Of a DNA stretch of 39,071 bases, positions 1 to 8,318 are shown piece after piece (position 1 is the stretch's first letter; each line of letters begins with the position of its first letter). Both the position numbers and the translations under genes were made by a program. Under the pieces are notes generated by a model. That model had not been told where the DNA came from. It searched no databases and saw only the letters and a list, made by a program, of their open reading frames with translations. Origin of the DNA: Bacteroidota bacterium (lineage in GTDB: Bacteria; Bacteroidota; Bacteroidia; Chitinophagales; Saprospiraceae); the NCBI GenBank assembly GCA_963169455.1, contig CAUJDW010000081.1, forward strand, positions 1-39,071, in the 5' to 3' direction.

Positions 1-123
1 ACCCAATATGCCAACGATTTACTGCTGAGCCGATTTATTGCCACGTTTGGCACCGGCTCACAGATGTCAAAAATTAATTCTATCCGCGAGCGCTTCAGAA
101 AACTCGGCAGCATCGCTGCCTGA
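1..123 (+). CDS. C-terminal end of an unidentified protein (partial)
   Basis: The window opens inside a reading frame that gives 40 residues before a TGA at 121-123. The tail is basic and probably helical (it contains SKINSIRERFRKLG). I do not recognise the family and the upstream part lies outside the window. It ends 14 bases before the start of the next gene on the same strand, so the two may be co-transcribed. It could be a chance frame, but the codon use and close spacing to the next gene favour a real gene end. Confidence 0.45.
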   Translation, partial: TQYANDLLLSRFIATFGTGSQMSKINSIRERFRKLGSIAA

Positions 124-137
124 TTCGCCACGGACTA

Positions 138-1046
138 TTGAACAGAAGAACCTTTGTAAAATCGGGTATTCTGGCGGGCGCCGCCTTACCGGGCCTGGCC
201 ATGGCCGGGAACAGCAGCGCTTCCGCCGAACCATTTACGATGAAATTCGCTCCCCATCTGGGCATGTTCCGGCATCACGCCGGAGAAGACCCCATCCGGC
301 AGCTCGAATTCATGGCGGAAATGGGCTTCCGGGCCTTCGAAGACAATGGAATGAAGGGGCGGGAAGCCGACATGCAGCGGAAAATGGCCGAGGCCATGGA
401 AAAACTAGGCATGCAGATGGGCGTCTTCGTGGCCCACAAAATATACTGGAATGAACCTAACCTGGCCAGTGGCGACAAGGACAAGAGAGCGGAATTCCTG
501 CAGCAGATCCGCGAGTCGGTGGAAGTGGCCAGGCGCGTCAACGCCACCTGGATGACCGTGGTGCCCGGCCACCTGGACCTGCGGCAGGACTTCGGCTACC
601 AGACTGCCAACGTCATCGAATCCCTCAGGCAGGCCAGCGCCATACTCGAACCCCACGGGCTGGTAATGGTGCTGGAGCCCCTCAACTTCCGCGACCATCC
701 GGGCCTGTTCCTCTCCAGGTCCGCGCAGGCCTATGAGATTTGCCGGGCCGTGGACAGCCCGGCCTGCAAGATACTCTTCGATATTTACCACCAGCAGATC
801 ACCGAGGGCAACCTCATTCCCAACATAGAAAGATCCTGGGATGAGATCGCCTATTTCCAAACCGGCGACAACCCCGGGCGCAAGGAGCCGACGACGGGGG
901 AGATCAACTACGGCAATGTCTTCCGGCTTATTCACGACAAGGGCTACACCGGCATACTGGGCATGGAGCACGGCAATTCGAAAGAAGGCAGGGAAGGGGA
1001 AATGGCCGTGGTGGACGCCTACCGGACGGTGGATGTAAAATCCTGA
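138..1046 (+). CDS. Tat-exported hydroxypyruvate isomerase-like TIM-barrel protein
   Basis: A 302-residue protein of the xylose isomerase-like TIM-barrel superfamily, closest in my reading to hydroxypyruvate isomerases, which interconvert hydroxypyruvate and tartronate semialdehyde. The N-terminus carries a twin-arginine signal (RRTFVK at residues 3-8, then a hydrophobic run and an AMA-like cleavage region), so it is probably folded in the cytoplasm and exported. The expected pair of metal/catalytic glutamates is visible at E180 (VLEPLN) and E277 (GMEHG), and DIYHQQ (D215, H218) fits the metal site. The start is a TTG at 138; an internal ATG would cut off the twin-arginine motif. The true substrate is uncertain, because exported Bacteroidota homologues are often of unknown specificity. 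Confidence 0.85.
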   Translation: MNRRTFVKSGILAGAALPGLAMAGNSSASAEPFTMKFAPHLGMFRHHAGEDPIRQLEFMAEMGFRAFEDNGMKGREADMQRKMAEAMEKLGMQMGVFVAHKIYWNEPNLASGDKDKRAEFLQQIRESVEVARRVNATWMTVVPGHLDLRQDFGYQTANVIESLRQASAILEPHGLVMVLEPLNFRDHPGLFLSRSAQAYEICRAVDSPACKILFDIYHQQITEGNLIPNIERSWDEIAYFQTGDNPGRKEPTTGEINYGNVFRLIHDKGYTGILGMEHGNSKEGREGEMAVVDAYRTVDVKS

Positions 1047-1081
1047 GAACCGGATTGAAAGAAGGCGGCAGGAGCTACTTT

Positions 1082-2095
1082 TTATCGAATCTCCCAGGTA
1101 GCCGCGCCGGCCAGCAGTTCATCCAGTTGCCCCTCCCCTTTTAGTTCGATGGCGGCCGCAATCTGTTCATGCAGCATCTTTTCGTAGGATGGCCGTTCGG
1201 CAGCGTACAGCACGCCGAAGGGGCGTGGCAGATAGTGATGCTCCCGCCGGGCGGGGTCGTCGAAAAAGCGGGCCAGCAGGTGGGCTTTGCAGATGTCTTT
1301 TTCGTCGTGTATCCAGAGGTCACCGGCTGAAAAACCATCCTTTTCCAGATTCACCACTACCGGCCGGAAGCAATCCAGGCGTATCCCTTTTTCGCTGTTT
1401 GAGCCGAAGCGCAGGGGCTGGCCATGTTCCAGGAAAATGGCAGCATCCGCTTTGCTTTCTTTTTCGGTGAAGGCCTGGAAAGCCCCATCGTTGAAGATGT
1501 TGCAGTTCTGGTATATCTCCAGGAAAGCCGTGCCCTCATGGGCGTGGCAGCGGAGGATCATTTCCTTGAGGTGCCTGGGGTCGCGGTCCATGGTGCGGGC
1601 CACAAAGGAGCCGTCAACCCCCAGGGCGAATGCCAGCGGGTTGAGGGGGTGGTCGATCGAACCCATGGGAGTGGATTTGGTGGCCTTGGCCTCTTCGGAA
1701 GTTGGAGAATACTGCCCTTTGGTCAGGCCGTATATCTGGTTGTTGAACAGCAGCACCTTGATCCCGAAGTTGCGCCGCAACAGGTGGATCAGGTGATTGC
1801 CTCCAATGGACAATCCATCGCCGTCGCCGGTGACTACCCAAACCTGCAGCTCGGGGCGGGCGATTTTCAGCCCGGAAGCAACCGCAGGCGCCCGCCCGTG
1901 AATGGAGTGCATGCCGTAGGTTTCCATATAATACGGGAAACGCGAGGAGCAGCCTATTCCGGAAATAAAAACCACCTCGTCGCGGCTGAGCTGCAGTTCG
2001 GCAAATGCCGCCTGTACCTGCTTGAGTATGGAGTAGTCGCCACAGCCCGGGCACCAGCGCACTTCCTGGCTCGTCGCGAAATCTTTGGCGCTCAT
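1082..2095 (-). CDS. korB: 2-oxoacid:ferredoxin oxidoreductase, beta subunit (2-oxoglutarate type)
   Basis: A 337-residue thiamine-pyrophosphate subunit of a 2-oxoacid:ferredoxin oxidoreductase, which oxidatively decarboxylates a 2-oxoacid (2-oxoglutarate by closest similarity) to the acyl-CoA and reduces ferredoxin. The cysteine motif CPGCGDY is at residues 15-21, and the TPP/Mg motif GDGDGLSIGGN at 90-100 is followed by NNQIYGLTKGQYSPTS. I chose the ATG at 2095 because the family begins just before the (S)xKDF...EVRWCPGCGDY stretch, and an AAGGA sits about 9 bases upstream. The frame stays open to 2203, but those 36 extra residues look non-homologous. The gene follows korA on the same strand with a 142-base gap and lacks its own ferredoxin domain, as expected for this class. 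2-Oxoglutarate versus pyruvate specificity cannot be settled here. Confidence 0.93.
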   Translation of the reverse strand: MSAKDFATSQEVRWCPGCGDYSILKQVQAAFAELQLSRDEVVFISGIGCSSRFPYYMETYGMHSIHGRAPAVASGLKIARPELQVWVVTGDGDGLSIGGNHLIHLLRRNFGIKVLLFNNQIYGLTKGQYSPTSEEAKATKSTPMGSIDHPLNPLAFALGVDGSFVARTMDRDPRHLKEMILRCHAHEGTAFLEIYQNCNIFNDGAFQAFTEKESKADAAIFLEHGQPLRFGSNSEKGIRLDCFRPVVVNLEKDGFSAGDLWIHDEKDICKAHLLARFFDDPARREHHYLPRPFGVLYAAERPSYEKMLHEQIAAAIELKGEGQLDELLAGAATWEIR

Positions 2096-2237
2096 GATTG
2101 TCGTTCCTTCGGTTGCTGACATGCCTTTGTTGGTTCGGAGTGTTTTGGCTTTGTTTGCCCCGTATGTCTCGTGGGCCTCGAAGCCCAGAACAGTGCGCGC
2201 CACAGCCCCAGGATTATTCCCCGGCCTGACGTACTGC

Positions 2238-4106
2238 CTACTGAGGTACGGGCGGCCTGCTATCCCCCAGCACCTGCCGGGCGAAGCCCTTCAGCTCCGC
2301 TTTGGTGATGGGTGTTCCCTGTATTTTATTATAAGGAATAACATCCCGGAGGAAATCGCTGCGGATAAGCTGGCAAAGTTGGCCGTTATTGATCTCCGGG
2401 ATGATGATCTTGTCGTACTGCTGCAACAGGCTGCCCAGGTTGCGGGGGAAGGGGCGCAGGTAGCGCAGGTGAGCGTGTGCTACTGCATAGCCTTCGGCCA
2501 GCAGGTCTTTCACCACCGATTTGACAAGCCCGAAGGTGGAGCCCCAGCCCAGGAAGAGCGCCTCTCCCTTCTCCGGCCCGATGGACAATTCCTGTTCCGG
2601 GATGTAGTCTGCGATTTTATCCACTTTTGCCTGCCGGGCTTTGACCATGAACTCGTGGTTGGCGGGGTCGTAGGAAACGTTGCCCGTTCCGGCTTCCTTT
2701 TCCAGCCCGCCGATGCGGTGGGCCAGGCCTTTTGTGCCGGGCAGGGCCCAGGGGCGCACGAAGCGCTCATCGCGTTCATAGGGCAGGAAGGGCTCGTCAT
2801 TGTCACGGGCTTTCCGGAAGCGGACTTCGATGGACGGCAACTCGGCTGCCCTGGGGAATTTCCAGGGTTCGGCTCCATTGGCGATATAGCCGTCGCTGAG
2901 CAGGATGACCGGGGTCATGTGCTGCAGGGCTATGCGGCAGGCTTCGAAGGCGGCCCAGAAGCAATCGGCCGGCGAGCTGGCGGCGATGGCCGGCACAGGG
3001 CTTTCCCCATTGCGGCCGTAGAGGGCCTGCAGCAGGTCCGACTGCTCCGTTTTAGTAGGCAGCCCGGTGGAAGGCCCGCCGCGCTGGACATTGCAGATGA
3101 CCAGCGGCAGTTCCAGCATCAGGGCAAGGCCCATGGCCTCCGTTTTCAGCGCCATGCCCGGCCCGGAGGTTCCGGTCACAGCCAGATTGCCCCCGTAGGA
3201 TGCGCCGATGGCAGCGCAGATGGCGGCGATCTCATCCTCTGCCTGGAAAGTGCGCACGCCGAAGTGTTTGTATGCAGCCAGCCCGTGGAGGATATCCGAG
3301 GCCGGTGTGATGGGGTAGCTGCCGTAAAAAAGCGGCAGCCCGGCCTTCTGAGCGGCTGCGATCAGCCCGATCACAAGGGCTTCATTGCCCATGATGTTGC
3401 GGTAAGCGCCCTTTTCCAGAGGCGCCGCCTTTACTTCGTAACGGCTGGTAAAAGCCTCGATGGTGTCGCCATAGTGATAGCCTGCCCGGAGGGCCGTAAT
3501 GTTGGCCTCCAGAAGCGCCGGCCTGCGGCCGAATTTTTGTTTCAGGAAATCAAGGGTGGAATCCAGCTTCCGGTTGTAGCGCCAGTAGAGGAAGCCCAGC
3601 ACGAACATATTCTTGCAGAGGTCTTTGTCTCTGGTGCTCAGTTCCGACTGTGCCAGGGCTTCCCGCGTCAGTTTGGTGACGGGCATGCGGATCACTTCAA
3701 ACCCATCGAGCAGGCTGCTCTCCAATGGGTTTTCCCCTTCCTCGTATTTGGCCAGGCGCAGGTTCTTTTTATCAAAACCATCCACGTTGAGGATGATGGT
3801 GCTGCCCGGCGCCAGGTGTTGCAGGTTGGCTTTCAGGGCTGCAGCGTTCATGGCCACCAGCACATCGCATTCGTCGCCGGGGGTGAGGATTTCGCGGCTG
3901 CCGAAATGGAGCTGGAAGCCGGACACGCCTGCCAGGGTGCCCTGCGGCGCCCGGATCTCCGCAGGGAAATCGGGAAAAGTGGCCAGGTCGCTGCCCGACA
4001 GGGCGGTATTGTCTGTGAACAGGGAGCCCGTCAACTGCATGCCGTCGCCGGAATCCCCTGCGAACTTTATGGTTACTTCCTGTTGAATTTCAACGGCTTT
4101 ACTCAT
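2238..4106 (-). CDS. korA: 2-oxoacid:ferredoxin oxidoreductase, fused gamma-alpha subunit
   Basis: A 622-residue subunit in which the gamma domain (about residues 10-190, opening with KFAGDSGDGMQLTG) is fused in front of the alpha domain (about 205-600). The alpha domain shows YPITPAS near residue 262, which contacts the thiamine cofactor and substrate, and RGGPSTGLPTKTEQSDL near 339-355, both hallmarks of the KorA/PorA family. It pairs with korB immediately downstream to form the alpha-gamma/beta enzyme that replaces or supplements 2-oxoglutarate dehydrogenase in many Bacteroidota. The ATG at 4106 matches the family start (MSKAVEIQQEVTIKFAGD); the open frame continues 100 codons further upstream into the intergenic region and should not be used. 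It is divergent from the cytochrome c peroxidase gene. Confidence 0.93.
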   Translation of the reverse strand: MSKAVEIQQEVTIKFAGDSGDGMQLTGSLFTDNTALSGSDLATFPDFPAEIRAPQGTLAGVSGFQLHFGSREILTPGDECDVLVAMNAAALKANLQHLAPGSTIILNVDGFDKKNLRLAKYEEGENPLESSLLDGFEVIRMPVTKLTREALAQSELSTRDKDLCKNMFVLGFLYWRYNRKLDSTLDFLKQKFGRRPALLEANITALRAGYHYGDTIEAFTSRYEVKAAPLEKGAYRNIMGNEALVIGLIAAAQKAGLPLFYGSYPITPASDILHGLAAYKHFGVRTFQAEDEIAAICAAIGASYGGNLAVTGTSGPGMALKTEAMGLALMLELPLVICNVQRGGPSTGLPTKTEQSDLLQALYGRNGESPVPAIAASSPADCFWAAFEACRIALQHMTPVILLSDGYIANGAEPWKFPRAAELPSIEVRFRKARDNDEPFLPYERDERFVRPWALPGTKGLAHRIGGLEKEAGTGNVSYDPANHEFMVKARQAKVDKIADYIPEQELSIGPEKGEALFLGWGSTFGLVKSVVKDLLAEGYAVAHAHLRYLRPFPRNLGSLLQQYDKIIIPEINNGQLCQLIRSDFLRDVIPYNKIQGTPITKAELKGFARQVLGDSRPPVPQ

Positions 4107-4258
4107 TGCGCAAAGACATTCATGGATTGCTCTATGGCGCCTAACAACACCCGGAAAGGATTGGCCGGGCGCCGGGCGGCAAAGATCGGGCATTTTTGGG
4201 ACAGGCGCAAAGTTTGTGCGATTTAGGCCGCAACAACCGCAGTTTTCCTGGCAATGTT

Positions 4259-4266
4259 TATTTTTG
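4259..4266 (+). promoter_or_regulatory. Possible -7 element (TATTTTTG) for the cytochrome c peroxidase gene
   Basis: The octamer matches the Bacteroidota housekeeping -7 consensus TAnnTTTG and ends 12 bases before the ATG at 4279, which would leave a very short leader. No convincing -33 TTTG is seen at the usual spacing, so this is only a weak prediction. Confidence 0.3.
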
Positions 4267-4278
4267 AAATAAAAACAC

Positions 4279-5697
4279 ATGTCCCGCTGGCAACTGTTTT
4301 CTTTCCTCTCCGCGCTCATGGCCTTCGCCGCACTGGCCTGGCGCGCTCCGGCCCCTCCCGATCCCGGTTCCGGCGATTGCCTGAACCTGCCGGAACAATA
4401 CTTCAACTATGCGCAGATCGGCCTCCCCCCGCACCTGCAGGCGCCCGGCCTGCTGACGCTGGACAACACCCCTGCCGGCAACCCCATCACCGATGCCGGA
4501 GCCACGCTTGGGCGGGTTTTGTTTTACGACACCAAATTGTCGGCCAATGAAACGGTAGCCTGCGCCAGTTGCCACAAGCAGTCCCTCGCATTCACCGACG
4601 AAGCCCCTTTCAGCAGCGGTTTCGAGGGCGGTTTCACCGGGCGCAACTCCATGAGCCTGGCCATGGCCCGTTTTTATGGAAACGGCCATTTCTTCTGGGA
4701 CGAGCGGGCCGCCACCCTGGAAGAGCAAACGCTCATACCCATACAGGACCCCGTTGAAATGGGCATGAGCCTGGATGAGCTGGCAGCCCGCCTTTCCAAT
4801 ACCGGCTACTATCCCCCGCTGTTCGAAGCCGCATTCGGCACGGCGGAGGTTACACCCGACCGCATGGCCCGGGCCATGGCCCAGTTCATACGATCTATGG
4901 TGAGTTATCAGTCGAGATACGACCAGGCGCGGATGGCGGCGCCGGACGTTCCCCCCGGGGGCCCTCTGCCCGGCCTGACGCCGGCGGAAAACCTCGGCAA
5001 GGCCGTTTTCTTCGGCCCTGCCCGCGGCAACTGCGGCGCCTGCCACGGCACCGAAGGCTTCGTCGCATTCGGAGCCTTCAACAACGGGCTCGACCTGGTG
5101 TATGCCGACCCCGGCAAAGCCGGCATTACGTTCAACCCGCAGGACGTAGGCCTCTTCAAGGCCCCCTCCCTGCGCAACGTGGCGCTGACGGCGCCTTATA
5201 TGCACGACGGGCGGTTCGAAACGCTGGAAGAAGTCGTGTCCCATTACGATACCGGCCTGGCGCCCCACCCCAACCTCTCGCAGTTCCTGCGCCTGGGAGG
5301 CCCCAACGGGCCGCCCCGCCAGCTCAACCTCAGCCCGCAGGAACGGGCGGGCCTGGTTGCTTTTCTGGAAGCCCTGACCGACACCGTTTTCATTACCGAC
5401 GAACGCTGGTCCGACCCCTTCTGCGCCGATCCGGTAGCTGCCGTCGAACCGGTAAAACAGGATGGCTGGCGCGTTTTCCCCAACCCGGGCGCCAGCACCC
5501 TGAATATCCGGATCGATTCGGAACCCCTTCAGGAATTCCAGCTGAGCCTGCTGACTGTCGACGGGCAGGTGTTGCGCTCCTATTCTTTCAGGGGAACGGA
5601 ATTCCAATTTCAGCGGGAGGGCTGGGCGGCAGGCCTGTATTTTCTTCAGCTGAGCAATGGGAAATCCCAGTGGGTGAAGCGCCTGATGCTGAAGTGA
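4279..5697 (+). CDS. Di-haem cytochrome c peroxidase/MauG-family protein with T9SS C-terminal sorting domain
   Basis: A 472-residue exported protein. Residues 1-22 form a signal peptide. Two CxxCH haem c motifs, CASCH at 95-99 and CGACH at 252-256, and the family signatures LGRVLFYDTKLS, RNSMSLAMARFYGNGHFFWDERA and APSLRNVALTAPYMHDGRF place it in the bacterial di-haem cytochrome c peroxidase/MauG family, which reduces peroxide or carries out haem-based oxidations outside the cytoplasm. The last 75 or so residues (VFPNPGASTLNIRI ... AAGLYFLQLSNGKSQWVKRLMLK) are a type A T9SS sorting domain, so the mature enzyme is probably passed across the outer membrane after periplasmic haem attachment. It is divergent from korA and is followed 27 bases downstream by a membrane protein gene. 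Confidence 0.93.
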   Translation: MSRWQLFSFLSALMAFAALAWRAPAPPDPGSGDCLNLPEQYFNYAQIGLPPHLQAPGLLTLDNTPAGNPITDAGATLGRVLFYDTKLSANETVACASCHKQSLAFTDEAPFSSGFEGGFTGRNSMSLAMARFYGNGHFFWDERAATLEEQTLIPIQDPVEMGMSLDELAARLSNTGYYPPLFEAAFGTAEVTPDRMARAMAQFIRSMVSYQSRYDQARMAAPDVPPGGPLPGLTPAENLGKAVFFGPARGNCGACHGTEGFVAFGAFNNGLDLVYADPGKAGITFNPQDVGLFKAPSLRNVALTAPYMHDGRFETLEEVVSHYDTGLAPHPNLSQFLRLGGPNGPPRQLNLSPQERAGLVAFLEALTDTVFITDERWSDPFCADPVAAVEPVKQDGWRVFPNPGASTLNIRIDSEPLQEFQLSLLTVDGQVLRSYSFRGTEFQFQREGWAAGLYFLQLSNGKSQWVKRLMLK

Positions 5698-5724
5698 GAA
5701 TAACAAACCTGCACCATTGTGCCG

Positions 5725-6423
5725 ATGAACACCCAACTCATACAGCGATCCGCTATTCTACTGGCCCTGCTGAGCGCTTTGTTATTTTTGGTGCTCAGCA
5801 CCTGGGCCATGGCCGAGTACCCGGGCGGCGCCATACACGACCGGTCGTCGGAGGGTTATTCCTTTTGGTACAACTACTTCAGCGACCTGGGCCGCACGCG
5901 GAGCTGGAACGGCGCGCCCAATGGCCTGAGCAGCATGCTTTTCCAGATCGGCCTGATCACGGTGGGCATCAGCCTTGGCGTTTATTTCCTGGTGCTGCCG
6001 GCCATCTTCCGGCATGCAGACGCCCGCTTTCTGGCCGCCGCCGCCAGCTTTCTGGGGCTGCTGGCGGCCGTGAGTTACATCGGCATTGCCCTGTTCCCGC
6101 TGAATGTGAATTACAGGCTCCACACGATTTTCGTCCGGCTGGGTTTCATCGCCTTTCTGATCATGTCGCTTTTCTATACCCTCGCCATCCTCAGCGAGCC
6201 GGGATATCCGAAGCATTATGCCCGGGCATTCGGCTTTTTTTCCCTCATCCTGGGGCTCCAGGTCCTGATCATGTTGTTCGGGCCGCGTTCGTGGACTTCA
6301 GCCGGGGCGCTTTTGCTGCAGGCCTCCGCCCAAAAGGTGGTGGTTTATGCGGAAATGCTCTGCATGGCGTACCAGGGCGTAGGCGCATGGAGGTGGATCT
6401 CGCGGCGAAGCCAGGCCGCCTAG
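5725..6423 (+). CDS. DUF998-like multi-pass membrane protein
   Basis: A 232-residue, strongly hydrophobic protein with about six predicted membrane helices. The stretch SFWYNYFSDLGRT, between the first and second helices, together with the helix pattern, resembles the DUF998 family of membrane proteins, whose function is unknown to me. I chose the ATG at 5725; a GTG two codons earlier (5719) is in frame. It starts 27 bases after the cytochrome c peroxidase gene and may be co-transcribed with it. Two adjacent hairpins follow the gene. Confidence 0.75.
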   Translation: MNTQLIQRSAILLALLSALLFLVLSTWAMAEYPGGAIHDRSSEGYSFWYNYFSDLGRTRSWNGAPNGLSSMLFQIGLITVGISLGVYFLVLPAIFRHADARFLAAAASFLGLLAAVSYIGIALFPLNVNYRLHTIFVRLGFIAFLIMSLFYTLAILSEPGYPKHYARAFGFFSLILGLQVLIMLFGPRSWTSAGALLLQASAQKVVVYAEMLCMAYQGVGAWRWISRRSQAA

Positions 6424-6469
6424 CCGCCGTTGAGGGCATTCGGGAATAAGGCTGATAATCAAGCCGAAC

Positions 6470-6504
6470 AGCATTTCGAAAATGCTCGGGCTGCGGAGCC
6501 CGAG
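6470..6504. repeat. Two adjacent hairpins downstream of the DUF998-like gene
   Basis: The first hairpin is AGCATTT-CGA-AAATGCT (6470-6486). The second is CTCGGGCT-GCGG-AGCCCGAG (6485-6504, an 8-bp perfect stem), overlapping the first by two bases. Neither has a T-tract on the plus strand, so this is either a Rho-type or structural 3' end, or a small palindromic repeat like the GC hairpins at 19505 and 25054. Confidence 0.5.
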
Positions 6505-6627
6505 GCCAGCATTGCGGCCAAAATGCGAAACAATTGCCTTCTGTGATTTAATTCACTGTAATAATATGGAATAGCCCGCACCTTTGTATCGTCAATGTAA
6601 TTTCTAATCAAATAATCCATAACGCAC

Positions 6628-8055
6628 ATGTTTTTTCAGCACGTTTATGATAAGACACTGGCTCAGGCGAGCTATTTCGTAGGCTGTCAGCAGGCTGGTG
6701 TGGCCATTGTCATCGACCCGAAACGCGATGTTGACACCTACCTGCAGATCGCGGAGGAGAATCAGATGAAGATCACCCACATTGCCGAAACGCACATCCA
6801 CGCCGACTTCCTGTCGGGTTCGCGCGAGCTTGCCGCCCTCACGGGAGCGAAGCTCTACCTGTCGGACGAAGGCGGCGAGGGCTGGTTGTACGAATTCCCG
6901 CACGTAGAGCTGAAGGACGGCAGCGTTTTCCATGTGGGCAACCTCAAGTTTGAAGTGATCCACACCCCCGGCCACACGCCGGAGAGCATCAGCTTTCTGC
7001 TGACGGACACCCCTGCCAGCCTCGAGCCGGTGATGTTGTTTACGGGCGACTTCGTATTTGTTGGCGACATAGGCCGCCCCGACCTGCTGGAGGAAGCAGC
7101 CGGTTTCGTGGGAACCAAGGAAGCAGGTGCGAAGGAGATGTATCGTTCGCTGGAGCGCTTCACCAGGCTGCCGGACCACCTGCAGGTATGGCCGGGCCAC
7201 GGAGCGGGTTCCGCCTGCGGCAAGGCGCTGGGCGCAGTGCCCAGCACGACGGTGGGGTATGAGAAGATCCGCAACTGGGCGTTCCAGTTCGAAAAAGACC
7301 AGCAGGGCTTCGTCCGCTTCCTGCTGGAAGACCAGCCGGAGCCGCCCAGGTACTTCGCCATGATGAAGAAGCTGAACAAAGTGGACCGCCCCCTCCTGAC
7401 GGAAGTGCCGAAACCCAGGCTGCTGAGCAAGGAGGAGTTCCAGGCTGCCATGGACAAAGGATACAAAGTGATCGACACCCGCCAGAAGGAGGTGTTTGCC
7501 ACCGGTTTCATCCCCGGCGCCCTCAACATCCAGCACAATATCGCCTTCCCCAACTGGATGGGCTGGTTCGTCTCCTATGATGAACCCTTCATCCTGATTG
7601 CGAAAGAGGAGCAGCACGACGAACTGGCCCGCATGCTGATGCGCATCGGCCTGGACAACATCTACGGCTATGTGCCCGATGTGAATGTATGGAAGGAGTT
7701 GGGGCACGAACTGATCACCGGCAACCTCATCTCCCTGGATGAACTGAAGCAATTGCAGAAGCATGGCAACGTCCAGATCGTCGACCTGCGTGGCGCCGCA
7801 GAATACAAGGCCGGCCATCTCAAAGGTGCGGACAACATATTCGTCGGCACGCTGGAGAAGAACATCGGCAAGGTCAGCAAGGACAAGGAGGTTATACTCC
7901 ACTGCAAAACCGGCGACCGGGCCTCGATCGGCTATTCCATTCTGGCCAAGCACGGCTTCCGCAACATCAAAAACTACGTCAACGGATACGTGGAGTGGGT
8001 CAATGAAGGCAACCCGGTGGTGACGACGGAGCAGGAGCCGGTAGCAGTCGGCTAA
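6628..8055 (+). CDS. Persulfide dioxygenase-rhodanese fusion (CstB-like)
   Basis: A 475-residue protein with an N-terminal metallo-beta-lactamase fold of the persulfide dioxygenase (ETHE1/Blh) group (residues 1-240; metal motif H56-I-H58-A-D60, then HTPGHTPES and GDFVFVGDIGRPDL), followed by two rhodanese modules. The first (about 265-355) lacks an active cysteine in its loop. The second (about 370-465) has the loop HCKTGDRA with the catalytic C426. This order matches CstB of Staphylococcus, which oxidises low-molecular-weight persulfides and transfers the sulfur to make thiosulfate, so a role in sulfide detoxification is likely. It is monocistronic, with a strong terminator after the stop. 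A CACCTTTG at 6579-6586 could be a degenerate -7 element. Confidence 0.9.
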   Translation: MFFQHVYDKTLAQASYFVGCQQAGVAIVIDPKRDVDTYLQIAEENQMKITHIAETHIHADFLSGSRELAALTGAKLYLSDEGGEGWLYEFPHVELKDGSVFHVGNLKFEVIHTPGHTPESISFLLTDTPASLEPVMLFTGDFVFVGDIGRPDLLEEAAGFVGTKEAGAKEMYRSLERFTRLPDHLQVWPGHGAGSACGKALGAVPSTTVGYEKIRNWAFQFEKDQQGFVRFLLEDQPEPPRYFAMMKKLNKVDRPLLTEVPKPRLLSKEEFQAAMDKGYKVIDTRQKEVFATGFIPGALNIQHNIAFPNWMGWFVSYDEPFILIAKEEQHDELARMLMRIGLDNIYGYVPDVNVWKELGHELITGNLISLDELKQLQKHGNVQIVDLRGAAEYKAGHLKGADNIFVGTLEKNIGKVSKDKEVILHCKTGDRASIGYSILAKHGFRNIKNYVNGYVEWVNEGNPVVTTEQEPVAVG

Positions 8056-8077
8056 AGGAAATTACAAAGGTTGTTTA

Positions 8078-8124
8078 AACACAAGCCGCCCACCCTGGCA
8101 AAGGGTGGGCGGCTTGTGTTTTCA
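8078..8124 (+). terminator. Strong intrinsic terminator after the persulfide dioxygenase gene
   Basis: A perfect 19-bp stem (8078-8096 with 8102-8120) around a 5-base loop, ending in a short T-rich run. It lies 22 bases after the stop codon and forms the GC-rich boundary before the AT-rich island. Confidence 0.85.
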
Positions 8125-8318
8125 TAAAGTTCACACTTCCAGAAAGGAATACCACGCAGAGTTGTTGAGTGAGGTGTATCAGGCTTATAATTCTTCAGAA
8201 ATACCATTTGCTATTTTTTAAAAATTCCTCGTCAATCAGCCTTATGTATTGCAACAAAATTTTAATTTACCATCGAAAATCAAAACAAGCACTTTGAACC
8301 AAAGAAAATTTCCATACA

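Noticed and set aside
2096-2203. 36-residue N-terminal extension of korB
   Set aside because: It does not resemble the family start, while an AAGGA sits at the right distance from the ATG at 2095.
2085-4226. 713-codon open frame on the plus strand, antisense to korA
   Set aside because: It mirrors a well-supported gene in GC-rich DNA; its translation has no recognisable domain, and its composition (Gln/Gly/Ala-rich) is typical of a shadow frame.
4258-5736. 492-codon frame antisense to the cytochrome c peroxidase gene
   Set aside because: The sense strand has two CxxCH motifs and a full-length family match; the antisense product resembles nothing.
6604-7953. 449-codon frame antisense to the persulfide dioxygenase gene
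   Set aside because: Shadow of a clear enzyme; no independent motif or start signal.
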